From Stentor roeselii (lineage: Eukaryota > Ciliophora > Heterotrichea > Heterotrichida > Stentoridae), in NCBI GenBank assembly GCA_006503475.1, contig RSEH01000052.1, forward strand, positions 121,751 to 185,750: a stretch of 64,000 nucleotides of DNA. The letters run 5' to 3'. Position 1 is the stretch's first letter, and every line of letters starts with the position of its first letter. Positions 37,528 through 47,412 of this stretch are shown here, one piece after another. A program made the translations under genes and the position numbers. Below the pieces are notes generated by a model. It was not told the DNA's origin, searched no databases, and saw nothing but the letters and a program-made list of their open reading frames with translations.

Positions 37528-38577
37528 ATGGATAAAATTGATAGAAAGGTCTGGACTGAGCAAGTATCATTTAGATAGGAAGACGTAATTCTTCACGATC
37601 TGATCCAAAAGCACGGTGAAAAAAACTGGGCATTCATAGGCCGTGAATTTAGCCGAAAATACGGAATCCATAATAAAAACGGGAAACAATGCCGAGAAAG
37701 ATGGAACAATCACATAAATCCAGACGTTTCTCGCGACTCTTGGACACCTCAAGAAGAAAAAATCCTATTCGACTTACACAAGATCCACGGAAACAAATGG
37801 TCAGTCATCGCAGGAGAGCTTCGAGGAAGGACCGACAACTCAACAAAGAACCATTTTTACAGCATCGTTCGTAAAAACCTCCGAAGATACAACAAGACCA
37901 AGCCAGAATCAGAAAGACTAAGCGGAAACGTGCAAGACCTGTTAAAAGACTCAGAAATCAGTAAAATCCTTCTGAAACGGCCGAGACACTACTACCAAAA
38001 AAAAGGTTCAAAGCCAAAAGATTCAAAAAAAACTTCAAATAAAACTTCAGGAAGGTCTTCGAAAAGAAGTTCAAGGTCATCAATCCCGAAACTTGACTCA
38101 GACCTGCTCAAGTCAAGTCTGGAAAAAGTGAAAGAAACGAATGAGAAGCCCAAGGCAAGTATTAAAGTTAGAAGAAGTTCAGGACTTTCAAGTATCGGAC
38201 AGTTTTTATCGCCTGGGTCGCTTCTTAGTTGCAGGTCGTCTCTTTCGAAACTGGACCTCGGAGATAATGGGATGCTGCCAAGTCCGGTGTATTTGGATAG
38301 TTATCGAGCGAGTAACAGAAGCTCAGCATGCTTGTTTGAACCGCTGTTGTCACCCGCCATGATGCGTGATATGACACCGACTAGTATTAGAGGGTCGTTG
38401 CAAGTCATGGATTTTTCACGTCGAGATAGTCGGAGTAATACTGAAGAAAGTTTACCTAGATGTGAAAGTCGTAAAAACTCTTTGAAACTTGAACCAAAAT
38501 TGCTTATTCCGAATTTTCCTGAACTGCCTGACTACTCTCCTCGAAACAGTTTCCAATTCCACAAAACTCCTCGATAG
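37528..38577 (+). CDS. R2R3-type MYB transcription factor (one intron)
   Basis: Exons 37528-37563 and 37579-38577 give 344 residues. Residues 1-60 form the first MYB repeat (VWTEQEDVILHDLIQKHG, then GKQCRERWNNHINP) and about 64-115 the second (SWTPQEEKILFDLHKIHG, then GRTDNSTKNHFYS), with the regularly spaced tryptophans of c-MYB-like DNA-binding domains. The rest is Ser/Lys-rich and disordered. The 12-codon first exon carries the first Trp and is joined by a 15-nt intron; ignoring it would drop the whole DNA-binding domain, because the next start-like codon is at 37930. EMC3 starts 15 nt downstream. Confidence 0.9.
37564..37578 (+). other. 15-nt intron, phase 0
   Basis: GTATCATTTAGATAG, with A at position 10. 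It joins KVWTEQ to EDVILHDL and completes MYB repeat 1. Confidence 0.93.
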
Positions 38578-38592
38578 TTGTCTTAAAAAATA

Positions 38593-39303
38593 ATGGAAAT
38601 CCTTCTGGACTCCGGAATCCGAGACTGGATGTTGATTCCAATCTTCATCGTTGTCTTCCTTGCAGGAATGCTAAGAGGAATCGTAGGTAACCTTCTCGAG
38701 TCTCGTCAAGAAAGCGACAAAAACGACATCTTAGCCCACGAGACCTGCCAGCGAGCTCAAAGATTAAAGCGAAATCACCGAATACTTCCAGAGACTTCCT
38801 TTCGAAACAAGCGAGCTTACTTTTGCAAGGAGCAAATCGGAGTACTTCGTAAAGAATTCGACTCAAACCCAATGATGGCCATGATGGACCCATCGACCCA
38901 ACTCGGAATGTTAAAGAAAAACATGACTTACGGCGTTTCCACAATGCTTGTCTTGGGGTGGGTCTCAAGTTTCTGCTCCGGGTGCATTTTGGCGAAGATT
39001 CCTTTTCCATTAACCCAGAAGTTCAGAGGGATGCTTCAACGAGGAGTAGAATTATCAGCTCTTGACGTGACTTATGTTTCTTCAAGTTCTTTGTACTTTC
39101 TTATGATGTTTGGAATGAATGGCATTTTAGGACTGGTCATGGGCGAGATGATGAAAGACAAGTTGAGAGACATGGCCATGCCCATGATGCCTGGACCGAT
39201 GAAAGACCATAACAAGATATTTTCAGCTGAAAGGGAAAGTCTCGAGTTTTTGAACTACAAGTTCAAATTAAATGGAGTGGAAGAGTACTTCTTAAGTCAC
39301 TAG
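38593..39303 (+). CDS. EMC3: ER membrane protein complex subunit 3
   Basis: A 236-residue membrane protein matching EMC3 (TMEM111) along its length: an N-terminal helix (about 13-32), the polar segment RNKRAYFCKEQIG, NPMMAMMDPSTQLGMLKKN, and two later transmembrane helices with FPLTQKFRGMLQRGVEL and LDVTYVSSSSLYFL between them. EMC3 is the Oxa1-superfamily insertase core of the EMC, which puts weakly hydrophobic and tail-anchored helices into the ER membrane. The basic and Met-rich cytosolic features are kept. It lies 15 nt after the MYB gene on the same strand and converges with the kinase gene (17 nt between stops). Confidence 0.95.
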   Translation: MEILLDSGIRDWMLIPIFIVVFLAGMLRGIVGNLLESRQESDKNDILAHETCQRAQRLKRNHRILPETSFRNKRAYFCKEQIGVLRKEFDSNPMMAMMDPSTQLGMLKKNMTYGVSTMLVLGWVSSFCSGCILAKIPFPLTQKFRGMLQRGVELSALDVTYVSSSSLYFLMMFGMNGILGLVMGEMMKDKLRDMAMPMMPGPMKDHNKIFSAERESLEFLNYKFKLNGVEEYFLSH

Positions 39304-39320
39304 ATATGAATATTTTTCAA

Positions 39321-40349
39321 CTACTTAAGGACTGACTTGTACCAGCCGATCAAGTCGGCTGAACTATTTTCATGAAGTCTTAACCACGGATGGTCCAACA
39401 GCTGAGTCACTGTCGCGCGATTTTCAGGTTCTTTCTGCATGCAAAGGGAGATAAAGTGTCTCAACTCTGAAGAGTAAAGTCCATTATCAGGCAGTTGAGG
39501 AGGGCTCATATTCTGAAGATATTCAACCATTTCAATAAAATTCGTCAGTTTCGGGTAAGCGTAGACTCCAGTTGCCAACTCAATAACAATCAGTCCTAAA
39601 CTCCAAATATCTCCTGCATAGCTGTAAGCATTGCGGAAAATACGCTCAGGACTCATATAAATCATTGTTCCCACAAAAGTATTGCAAAAAGCCGCGGAAT
39701 TCGCGAGTTCTCGACAGACTCCAAAGTCACATAGTTTTATTTCGCCATGAGAACTGATAAGGACATTGTCTGGTTTGATGTCGCGATGAATCATGTGCTT
39801 TTCCTTGTGTAAATAATGAAGACCTTTGAGAATAGCAGAGATGAAGTAAAATAAGATGGATTCAGGCATCACTGGTTGAGGACTGCCTGAAATTGAGTTG
39901 ATTATACGGCGAGTACTTCCCAGGTCCATCAGTTCCATAGCGACTTTCACAACCCCTTCAGCGAAGAAGGCTCCGTAGTACTTGATTAAAAAGGGCGAGT
40001 CGAACTCGTCTAAGGCTTTTAAATCGTTTTCAAGTTGTTTTCGCTTGTCACGCTCGTAGATGTTTATTGATTTTAAAGCGATCAGAGTGTTTGATGGAAT
40101 GTGACGCGCTGCGAAGACCACTCCACTGGAACCTTGTCCGATGACTTGGCCTAACTCGATTTCTGTAGGGATTAATGTGAGAGTTACTCCTGTTTGTGTG
40201 TTCGTGATTCCTTCTTTACTGATTTCTAATGCTAGTTTGTGGAAACGAAGAGCGTCTGATGTTCTAAGTGGAAATTACACGTCTACTGAGAGAGAGTCTT
40301 CTTCCATTGTGGTGTCAGTCATGCTCTCGAGAACTAGACCTTTTTTCAT
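39321..40349 (-). CDS. MAP2K-like protein kinase (one intron)
   Basis: Exons 40349-40279 and 40263-39321 give 337 residues. The kinase domain is complete: glycine loop GQGSSGVVFAAR, catalytic Lys in IALKSINIY, HRDIKPDN, DFGVC, and SPERIF. The segment GEIKLCDFGVCRELANSAAF and the following GTMIYMSPERI resemble MAPK kinases (MEK), but the activation-loop sites differ from the SxxxS/T pattern. The N-terminal 60 residues are acidic and Thr-rich. Skipping the intron would truncate the glycine loop. Upstream on the same strand is Fab1/PIKfyve. Confidence 0.88.
40264..40278 (-). other. 15-nt intron, phase 2
   Basis: GTAATTTCCACTTAG, with A at position 10. It joins LSVDV to TSDALRFHKL; the split codon becomes GTA. 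The first two bases of the exon codon come from upstream. Confidence 0.87.
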
Positions 40350-40433
40350 GATTTATTCTGAATGGAGTTTAATAAATTAAAGTTTTTTCTGAAATTTATC
40401 GTCGAGGTTATTTTCTATAAACTAGTAAAAATA

Positions 40434-43400
40434 CTAAAAAACACTTTCAACAAAAAACTTCATCGCGATGCTATCTCGAAACCTGTTTTTATATTTCACA
40501 GGTCTTGCTATTGTCGGGTCTTCAATAGCAACGACTTTTTTAATTTTCCTTTCAACAGCTTTTTCAAGTGTGAACTTGGTGATATAGTCGATGATCCCAT
40601 AAGCTAAAACTCTTTGCTTGACAGAGACCATCAACAAAAGCGAGTAATCAACAATATTCTTTTTCGCAAGGAACAAAGTATCATTCCAGACACACATATC
40701 AAGCATTTTCTTATTCTCCGCAGAAATCATAATCGGAAGTCCTCTGAAATCTTCTAAAAAATTTTTATCCATTTTAGTCCTTTTCTCATTTTTTTGCACA
40801 TAACGTCTTTCATTAAACGAGCCTTTCAAGTCATAAACTTCGAAGTCCCCAGGCATGACACATCCCAAGTTCTCAAAAAGTAAAACCCATTCAGTCCTAG
40901 ACCTGCAGGTTGAGTGATTTTTAACGAACACCCTGTAACACCCTAGAGTCCTCACAAGTCGACTGGGCATGTTGTGAAACTCTGAATTACAAAAATGACG
41001 AAAGTAATTCGGTGCCAGGTCTTTAAACATCGAAAATTCTTTTTCATCTAAAATTTTTATCAGAAGTCGAGAATCAAGAGATTTGGAAAAACTTGCTTTG
41101 CTTTTTCCAAGTTGTTCTTTTTTGTTTTCGCTTTGGTAAAAAGAGGATAGGAAGGAAAAGTGGTCTTTAAAGAGAGAATCTCGGATTATTTGGAATTGTC
41201 GAGGGTAAAAAACATGCACGTTAAATGTGAGGAAGTCGCCGTAAAGATTGATGAATTCCTCGTTTTTTGATAGGTCTTCACTTGCGTAAGTTGAAAATTG
41301 GGTCTGGAAGTGTCTTTCGTTGCAGTTTAAAAGTTCTGATTCAATTGCGTGCTTTTCTGAAGTTTTCGGCAGGGTGTTGATGATTTCTTCCTGGTACTGT
41401 GAAGAGTTAAGGGCATGAGCTATGATTGACATGGTGTCGGTTTCTTCAACGGGTAAGAAAATGTTGTTGTTTCCAGGAAGTAAAGTATGGTTTCCTTTTT
41501 TTAGCTCTATGAACTCTTTCTGAGAGAGACTTTCATCATTTTTATAGTGATTCTCAGGAAAATTAGGTAAAATAAACGCTTTCGTTTTCAGAAGTTCACC
41601 GTCAACAGAGGCTCTCCAGGTCTTCCCCTCAATAAAAACATCCTGAACTTGAGCATCAGCAACACTAAACCTGTCTCTCTTTCCAAAAGTTTTAATCAAA
41701 ACAAGTAAACTTGAAACACTTTTTTTAAATTCACAGATTTTCAAGAAAATTTCACGTTTCCAGGTCTCAACAAGTAAAATCGATGTTTTTAAACTTGAAT
41801 CTTTTTCATCAACTTTAGCCAGTTCTTCTGAAACCTTTAAAACAAGAGCTGAAAGTTCTTGATGAACATCTCGAATAAGCATTTCTCGGCTTTTTCTTTC
41901 TTCCGAGTTGAAATGACTGACGAAAACAAGAAGTTCTTCACATTTTTGCAGAATTCCTTGAAAGACGATTTTCGCGTTTTGCTTTGTTTCAAGTGACAAG
42001 TTTTCAGCAGCTTGAGTTAAATAAAAGGAATTATCAGGCAAGTCATTCATGCTAAGGACTGAAAAACAAGGATTTTCTTCATGTTCGATCATAATTTTTT
42101 TCCCTTCCAAGTGAAAACTGAACTTTGACCATATGAAAAAGCTGTGCTTGCAGTTGATGCTGTTACTGACTGACTCAGGCCGTGTGAAGAAGTTGTTAAT
42201 GAACTTATAAAAAGAATATTCCCATAAACTACCTGTCAACTGATTTTTATTCTTCGTGAATTTTCCACAAATTTTACATTCTCTGTTAAAAATAATGTTT
42301 TGGCCGAAGTCAACTCCTTTATGTTCACTAAAGGACACTTTGACTCTTGAATCTTTTTTCATCATGTAAAAACAGTGACTGTTGATTGCTGATCTGCAGA
42401 TTGAGCAGGTTTGGTGAAACTTTTCAGATAAATTTATAAGAAACTCTCCTATTGTGTGGTCTTGCTTTCTGTAAAATTCAATTCCTAGGTCTGTTGGGCA
42501 GGTGCATAAAGAACTGTTGGAAATCGCGAAGTTTTTAATTAAAATCGAATTATCTTGGCCTTCAACAAAAAAACTTTCAGGGTTTTTTATCTCGAAAGTC
42601 CTTAAAAAGCTTTTTTCAATTAAAAGGTTGCGATATTCAATAATCAATTCCCTTATAAGTGTCTTCACAGAAGACAGTTCAAAAGTATCAGGTCCTGAAA
42701 TAAAGATAGTCCCAGCAGAGGTCCTTTCTTCAAGTCCGGTGAAATGAAGCAAGTTCCTATCCCCTCGAGTTTCCTGATAAAAACATCCACATCCTCCAAG
42801 AAAGTCTTTTTCATAGTTAAGTGACTCACAGTTCTTAAGTACCTTTGCAGAAGTAGCCCTTGACAGTAATTTAAGAGTTTTTAACTTAACCTTAGGAATT
42901 GCCGTGATTTTTATCCCTGCCAAGCCAGTGATAAAAGACTGAGTAAGTGAATTTCCAGATATCAACAAATTCGGTCCAATTGTTTGAATTTTTTTAAGCA
43001 GAAGGTTTTCAAACTTCGACTCTTCATCAATCAACTTGTCCATCGAGACCAAAGAAGAAGACTGACTGAAAGCTGAGAACTTTCGAATGATCAAAATTCT
43101 TGGACTTTGAAAATAATTAATCATCTTGTTACTTGCAAGTTTCCCATAAAACGCGATTCCTGTGATAAAATTCGTGAAAGAAAGGTCAGTGTGGACTATC
43201 GGCTGGACTTTGATGTAGTGGTTCAAGTCCATGAAGTCACCTTTGTATCTAACTGAGTTGCAAACACTTTTCACTGACGAGTCGACGAGTTTCACAATAG
43301 TTTCGCACCATTCATCATGAATGTGTCGTGATTCCAGCAGCTGTTTCGTTCTTTTCCACAGATAGTCTCCGATGAGTGAGTCAAGATCTGGGTCAGAGTC

Positions 43401-43799
43401 GCTTAGTTCCTTTAAAATTTCTACAACTTCACGAAGGGTGTTATCTGAATTCGTGTAAATCTTCCCTGAGTCAAAAAGTGAATCTCCACTTGACTGAGAC
43501 TCTGATCTTAAAGTCCCTGATGTGTGAAAATCAAGAGAAGAGGCTTGTCGGTACTTTATGGTCTGGCTTTCTTCTGACTTTTTTAAACGAGTTAAACACA
43601 TTTGGCAAACTTTTTTCAAGGGAGTGTTGAAAAGCTTTGCCTTCTTATCTAAACATCTTTTGCAAAATATGAACCCGCAGTAACGGCAGTGGTGACGACG
43701 GAAAGTGGTTTTAAATTGAGAGTTGCAGGATTTGCATGAACTGACTGCTGAATCATGGACCCAGTTTAACCTGCTGACCTCTTGAAATAAAGTATTCAT
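40434..43799 (-). CDS. FAB1: Fab1/PIKfyve phosphatidylinositol-3-phosphate 5-kinase
   Basis: An 1121-residue protein. The N-terminal FYVE finger (about 18-72) has RRHHCRYCG and paired CxxC motifs that bind PI3P on endosomes. A CCT/TCP-1-like region (about 175-420) follows, then a long linker, then the PIP kinase domain (about 870-1115) with DLKGSFNERR, KKNIVDYSLLLMV and GIIDYITKF. This order is diagnostic of PIKfyve/Fab1, which makes PI(3,5)P2 and controls endolysosome and food-vacuole size. At half the length of the human enzyme it lacks the DEP domain. It is divergent from CDC50 with 202 nt between starts, a notable pairing of two membrane-lipid regulators. Confidence 0.95.
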   Translation of the reverse strand: MNTLFQEVSRLNWVHDSAVSSCKSCNSQFKTTFRRHHCRYCGFIFCKRCLDKKAKLFNTPLKKVCQMCLTRLKKSEESQTIKYRQASSLDFHTSGTLRSESQSSGDSLFDSGKIYTNSDNTLREVVEILKELSDSDPDLDSLIGDYLWKRTKQLLESRHIHDEWCETIVKLVDSSVKSVCNSVRYKGDFMDLNHYIKVQPIVHTDLSFTNFITGIAFYGKLASNKMINYFQSPRILIIRKFSAFSQSSSLVSMDKLIDEESKFENLLLKKIQTIGPNLLISGNSLTQSFITGLAGIKITAIPKVKLKTLKLLSRATSAKVLKNCESLNYEKDFLGGCGCFYQETRGDRNLLHFTGLEERTSAGTIFISGPDTFELSSVKTLIRELIIEYRNLLIEKSFLRTFEIKNPESFFVEGQDNSILIKNFAISNSSLCTCPTDLGIEFYRKQDHTIGEFLINLSEKFHQTCSICRSAINSHCFYMMKKDSRVKVSFSEHKGVDFGQNIIFNRECKICGKFTKNKNQLTGSLWEYSFYKFINNFFTRPESVSNSINCKHSFFIWSKFSFHLEGKKIMIEHEENPCFSVLSMNDLPDNSFYLTQAAENLSLETKQNAKIVFQGILQKCEELLVFVSHFNSEERKSREMLIRDVHQELSALVLKVSEELAKVDEKDSSLKTSILLVETWKREIFLKICEFKKSVSSLLVLIKTFGKRDRFSVADAQVQDVFIEGKTWRASVDGELLKTKAFILPNFPENHYKNDESLSQKEFIELKKGNHTLLPGNNNIFLPVEETDTMSIIAHALNSSQYQEEIINTLPKTSEKHAIESELLNCNERHFQTQFSTYASEDLSKNEEFINLYGDFLTFNVHVFYPRQFQIIRDSLFKDHFSFLSSFYQSENKKEQLGKSKASFSKSLDSRLLIKILDEKEFSMFKDLAPNYFRHFCNSEFHNMPSRLVRTLGCYRVFVKNHSTCRSRTEWVLLFENLGCVMPGDFEVYDLKGSFNERRYVQKNEKRTKMDKNFLEDFRGLPIMISAENKKMLDMCVWNDTLFLAKKNIVDYSLLLMVSVKQRVLAYGIIDYITKFTLEKAVERKIKKVVAIEDPTIARPVKYKNRFRDSIAMKFFVESVF

Positions 43800-44001
43800 T
43801 AATAAGAAGGTAAAGATACAGGGAGGAAATTGTTATACAAGAGAAAAGATTTGATTAAGAAATGATTTTTGTAATTGTCAAGACTTTAGTGATACTTAAT
43901 CTTTTATTTAATTCAGTAGTTATTTTATTGTATTTTTCTTCTGCACTTGGTGAAAATAGGGTAGAATAAATAAGCTCGACACTATTTCGATGAAATAATA
44001 A

Positions 44002-44958
44002 ATGGATCCTTCAAAGCCGAACAAGCCTTCAAGTTCCAGCATAAAGCAACAAAATATGAAGAGTTGGACTATCAAACTTTCACCTATGGCCCTGGGAATC
44101 TTTTACATAACGATCGGATGCATTTTTTTGATGATGGGAATTATTATTGTGGTCGAAGATGATGCTGTTATTGAACATCGAATAAGATATGACAACAAAG
44201 ACGCCTGCGACGTTCACTGGAAACATCCTCGTGCTTGCTTGTTAAAACTTCATATATCAAAGAAGATGAAGGCTCCAATTTTTGTTTATTACGAGATTTC
44301 AAACATGTACCAAAACCATCGAAGATACAACAAAAATCGAAGCAGTGAGCAGTTGATGGGAAATACTCTTTCAAAAGATGATATCAAACCTAGTTGCTAC
44401 CCGGTTTCTACTGTTAGAGACTTAGGACTTTATATAGAAAACCCGAATCTTAGTCCGAAAAGTGTGGCAAGTCCTTGTGGCCTTATTGCGAAGTCAAAGT
44501 TTAACGACACTTATTCTATCATTCCGAGAAAGCCTAATAAAGATATTATTCGGATCTCTTTTAATGATATTTCTTGGAGTCATGATAGAAATGATAAATT
44601 CAAAAATCATCATCTGGAGACTAAAATGTGGACTAGTGTTGAAGATTGTAAGATTTATTTAGCGCATTTTATTAATTGGATGAATATTGCTGGATTACCT
44701 ACTTTTAAGAAACTTTGGGGAAAAATCAACTCTGATTTACATAAAGGGACTTATACACTTGAAATCGTGAATAATTATGATGTTTCGGATTTTAATGGGA
44801 AAAAAACATTTATTTTGACTACCACTTCAAACCTTGGGGGAAAAATGAGCTTTTTGGGAATTGTTAGCTTGATTGTGGCATGCTTTTCTATTGTTGGAGG
44901 TGCCGGGATTTTGGTCTTGGATTATTTTGGTAAAAGAAAAGGAGTGGATATTAGATAA
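44002..44958 (+). CDS. CDC50: CDC50/LEM3 family P4-ATPase subunit
   Basis: A 318-residue protein with two transmembrane helices (about 31-53 and 283-306) and a large lumenal domain between them, as in CDC50/TMEM30. Diagnostic pieces are YYEISNMYQNHRRYNKNRS, CGLIAKSKFND and the C-terminal SFLGIVSLIVACF segment. CDC50 proteins are the obligate subunit of lipid flippases, needed for ER exit and transport of phosphatidylserine and related lipids. The lumenal domain keeps two pairs of Cys that could form disulfides. Start context is AATAATAAATGG. Confidence 0.93.
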   Translation: MDPSKPNKPSSSSIKQQNMKSWTIKLSPMALGIFYITIGCIFLMMGIIIVVEDDAVIEHRIRYDNKDACDVHWKHPRACLLKLHISKKMKAPIFVYYEISNMYQNHRRYNKNRSSEQLMGNTLSKDDIKPSCYPVSTVRDLGLYIENPNLSPKSVASPCGLIAKSKFNDTYSIIPRKPNKDIIRISFNDISWSHDRNDKFKNHHLETKMWTSVEDCKIYLAHFINWMNIAGLPTFKKLWGKINSDLHKGTYTLEIVNNYDVSDFNGKKTFILTTTSNLGGKMSFLGIVSLIVACFSIVGGAGILVLDYFGKRKGVDIR

Positions 44959-45545
44959 ATTTTAGATTATTAGTAGATTGTTGGGTTATATATAGATAAT
45001 AATAAAATTTTATATTTTTATCATTTTCAAACGTTTTTGATGTAAATTATGAAGTGATTTCAACCTATTTATTCTGCAGTGTCTTAATATTAGATTTTTG
45101 TTTATATTTATTATAACATATTATTCTAGGTTCAAGAAATCTTAGAGATATGAATATATAAATTCATTCTTGGATCGTTATCGGATTTAATTAATAAGAG
45201 CAGAGAATATCTATATCTACCATAAAATCGACGCATTCAACAACCAAGAATCCTCAATCATTAAAAGAGTTTCAATCATTAAAAGAATCTCCATCATCAA
45301 ACGCCTCAAATTCCTAAAATTCACCTGAAACCGAAATATCAAATCTAATGAAAATTCTATCATTCACTACAAAAAAAATCTCCATCCTATCTCCAATTCA
45401 AATCAAAATCATGAAAACTAAACTTAACCCATACCCAAAACCTCCAACTCCCTGAAACCACCAAAAAATCCAAAAATTTTCTAGAACTTTCCATTCATCT
45501 AAAACAGGTTCCATTTCTTGTTAGGTTCAATATCCGTAGAAAATA
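44959..45545. other. Intergenic 587 nt: C-poor 3' flank then G-poor 5' flank
   Basis: No gene is seen. The left part after the CDC50 stop is T/A/G; from about 45230 to the arginase start the plus strand is rich in C and A with very few G. Direct repeats of CATTAAAAGA occur near 45257-45285. Presumed 3' region and promoter. Confidence 0.4.
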
Positions 45546-46439
45546 ATGGCTAGTTTCGAAGGAAAAAATTTCAAATTCCTCGGAGCAGCAACATCAATAG
45601 GCCAGCCGAAATCCGGAGTAGAAAAAACATCAGAAGTTCTAAAAGCCGAACACATCGAAACCCTCTTCGAAGCAGGTCGTGCATCGTGGCTGGAGACTTT
45701 AACAGACGAGCCATTCGAGCGTGAAGCAGATCGAACCCGTCCGATAAGAAACGTTGAAGGCATGGGTCGTTACCTGAAAGCGCTTTACGAAGTAATCACG
45801 ACACGTTTAACACCCAGTGATTTTTTAGTGACTTTTGGAGGCGACCACTCAGTAGCCAGTGGGACGATTTCAGGGCTTTTAAGAGTTCACGGCCCTGAAC
45901 TTTCAGTGATCTGGGTCGACGCCCACGCTGACTGCAACACTCCGGAGACTTCACCTTCAGGAAATTTTCATGGAATGCCTGTGGCTCATCTTTTAGGTCT
46001 TTTTTCTGACCCAAATCTTGACTGGGGACAAGAAAAACTGGACTTGTCTCGATTTGCTTTGATTGGAATTAGAGATCTAGACCCTTTAGAAGAAGTGCTG
46101 GTTAATAAAATTGGGTTGTTTTACTTTACTATGAAACAAGTAAATGAACTAGGAATCGAGCATTGTATTCAAGAAGCTTTTAAACATGTTGACCCGCTTG
46201 ATCAGAGATTGATTCATCTTAGTGTCGATGTTGATGGACTTGACCCTTCTCTATTCCCTGGCACTGGAACTTCAGTGAATAATGGACTTAGCTTCGAACA
46301 TTATCAGGCTATTGTGAAACGTGTGAAAGAATGCGGGCAGAGATTTGTCTCGATGGATGTCGTTGAGGTTAACTTTGAGATTGAAAAAGAAAAAACTTTA
46401 GAAAGTGTGAAAGAGTTGCTGAGGATTACTTTTTCTTAA
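45546..46439 (+). CDS. Arginase
   Basis: A 297-residue ureohydrolase that hydrolyses arginine to ornithine and urea with a binuclear manganese centre. All metal ligands are visible: GGDHSVASG (His), WVDAHADCNTP (Asp-His-Asp), and SVDVDGLDP (Asp-x-Asp). The substrate-binding segment SPSGNFHGMPVAHLLG has the SGN that distinguishes arginase from agmatinase. Length fits eukaryotic cytosolic arginase I. It is followed 9 nt later on the same strand by a zinc-finger gene. Confidence 0.95.
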   Translation: MASFEGKNFKFLGAATSIGQPKSGVEKTSEVLKAEHIETLFEAGRASWLETLTDEPFEREADRTRPIRNVEGMGRYLKALYEVITTRLTPSDFLVTFGGDHSVASGTISGLLRVHGPELSVIWVDAHADCNTPETSPSGNFHGMPVAHLLGLFSDPNLDWGQEKLDLSRFALIGIRDLDPLEEVLVNKIGLFYFTMKQVNELGIEHCIQEAFKHVDPLDQRLIHLSVDVDGLDPSLFPGTGTSVNNGLSFEHYQAIVKRVKECGQRFVSMDVVEVNFEIEKEKTLESVKELLRITFS

Positions 46440-46448
46440 TTATAAATT

Positions 46449-46892
46449 ATGGAATTTCGTCAGGATCTTGAGTTTTTAGAAGGAATTGATAGGGTTGAGT
46501 TGGATGAGGAAGGGAAAAGGAACTGTGTTAAGGGAAAGAGCTTTAAATGTAACTTTTGTCAGAAGGTATTGTCTTCCAAGCAGAATTTAAAAGAGCATCT
46601 TTTTACTCATACTGGGGAACTTCCGTATGTTTGTAGGTTTTCTGGATGTGGAATTCGATTCAGACAAGGAAGTGTGTTGTCTAGTCATAAAAGGATTCAT
46701 AATGCAATTGAGAAATTCGTTACATATGATCGAGTTTTGTGTTTTAAAGTAACGCATATTTAGCTTTCTGAGCATATTTTTGACCAGAAAGAGATATTTG
46801 AGGTTAAAAGGAATGAAGAAGATGCGATTTCACTTCCTCCGATAGGAAAAGTTCAGGAGTATTTTATCCAAGTGAGAAACACAGACTTTTAA
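46449..46892 (+). CDS. Two-finger C2H2 zinc-finger protein (one intron)
   Basis: Exons 46449-46748 and 46764-46892 give 142 residues. Residues about 35-85 hold two C2H2 fingers (FKCNFCQKVLSSKQNLKEH and YVCRFSGCGIRFRQGSVLSS) joined by the canonical linker THTGELPY, so DNA binding is likely. The C-terminus after the intron is acidic. Without splicing the protein would end at KVTHI. It lies 9 nt after the arginase stop. The target is unknown. Confidence 0.85.
46749..46763 (+). other. 15-nt intron, phase 0
   Basis: GTAACGCATATTTAG, with A at position 10. It joins CFK to LSEHIFDQKEI; 43 more codons follow before TAA. Confidence 0.85.
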
Positions 46893-47003
46893 TATTAGAT
46901 GCTATGAATAATAATCATTTGACTATCCATACTCAAACATCCTCTATATTCACTTAAACCTCAGAAATAAAATCATTAAATTCACATCCCCATCATAAAT
47001 CAA

Positions 47004-47408
47004 TTAATAACCACCAATAAAACCCTTCTTTTTCTCAGTCATCGAGTAAACCCTTCCCAAATCCTTAAAAAAATCATTCTCTCCAGAAATTTCCCCAGAT
47101 CTCTTCTTACTTCTCACAAATCTTCCATACTTTAACTCACTAAACCCACTTCTTTTTCCACATCTAAGAAAATTTTCCTTATTCAAATCTTTCATGTTTT
47201 TTTTCACAGAGCTATTAGAAGTCGAATACTTTCTCTTCAAATCATCAGATGCAAAACTTGGAAAGTGTTTTCTTGCACTTTCCAACAATTCATCAAGACT
47301 AGCATCAGAATTACAAGCTTTAAAGTATCTTCTAAACCTTCCTTGAACCATAACATCTTCAATCAAATCTTCAATTACAAGTCCAACGATTTTCTCCGGG
47401 TTTTCCAT
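47004..47408 (-). CDS. Unknown small basic protein
   Basis: A 134-residue protein starting MENPEKIVGLVIEDLIEDVM at the ATG ending at 47408. The open frame continues 5' into the SHIPPO gene, but that extension is the shadow of another reading frame. The N-terminus is helical and hydrophobic-acidic (a possible dimerisation segment); the rest is Lys/Ser-rich. Only 4 nt (TTTA) separate it from the stop of the SHIPPO-repeat gene upstream, so it is probably co-expressed with it. Function unknown; a ciliary role is suggested only by position. Confidence 0.6.
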   Translation of the reverse strand: MENPEKIVGLVIEDLIEDVMVQGRFRRYFKACNSDASLDELLESARKHFPSFASDDLKRKYSTSNSSVKKNMKDLNKENFLRCGKRSGFSELKYGRFVRSKKRSGEISGENDFFKDLGRVYSMTEKKKGFIGGY

Positions 47409-47412
47409 TAAA

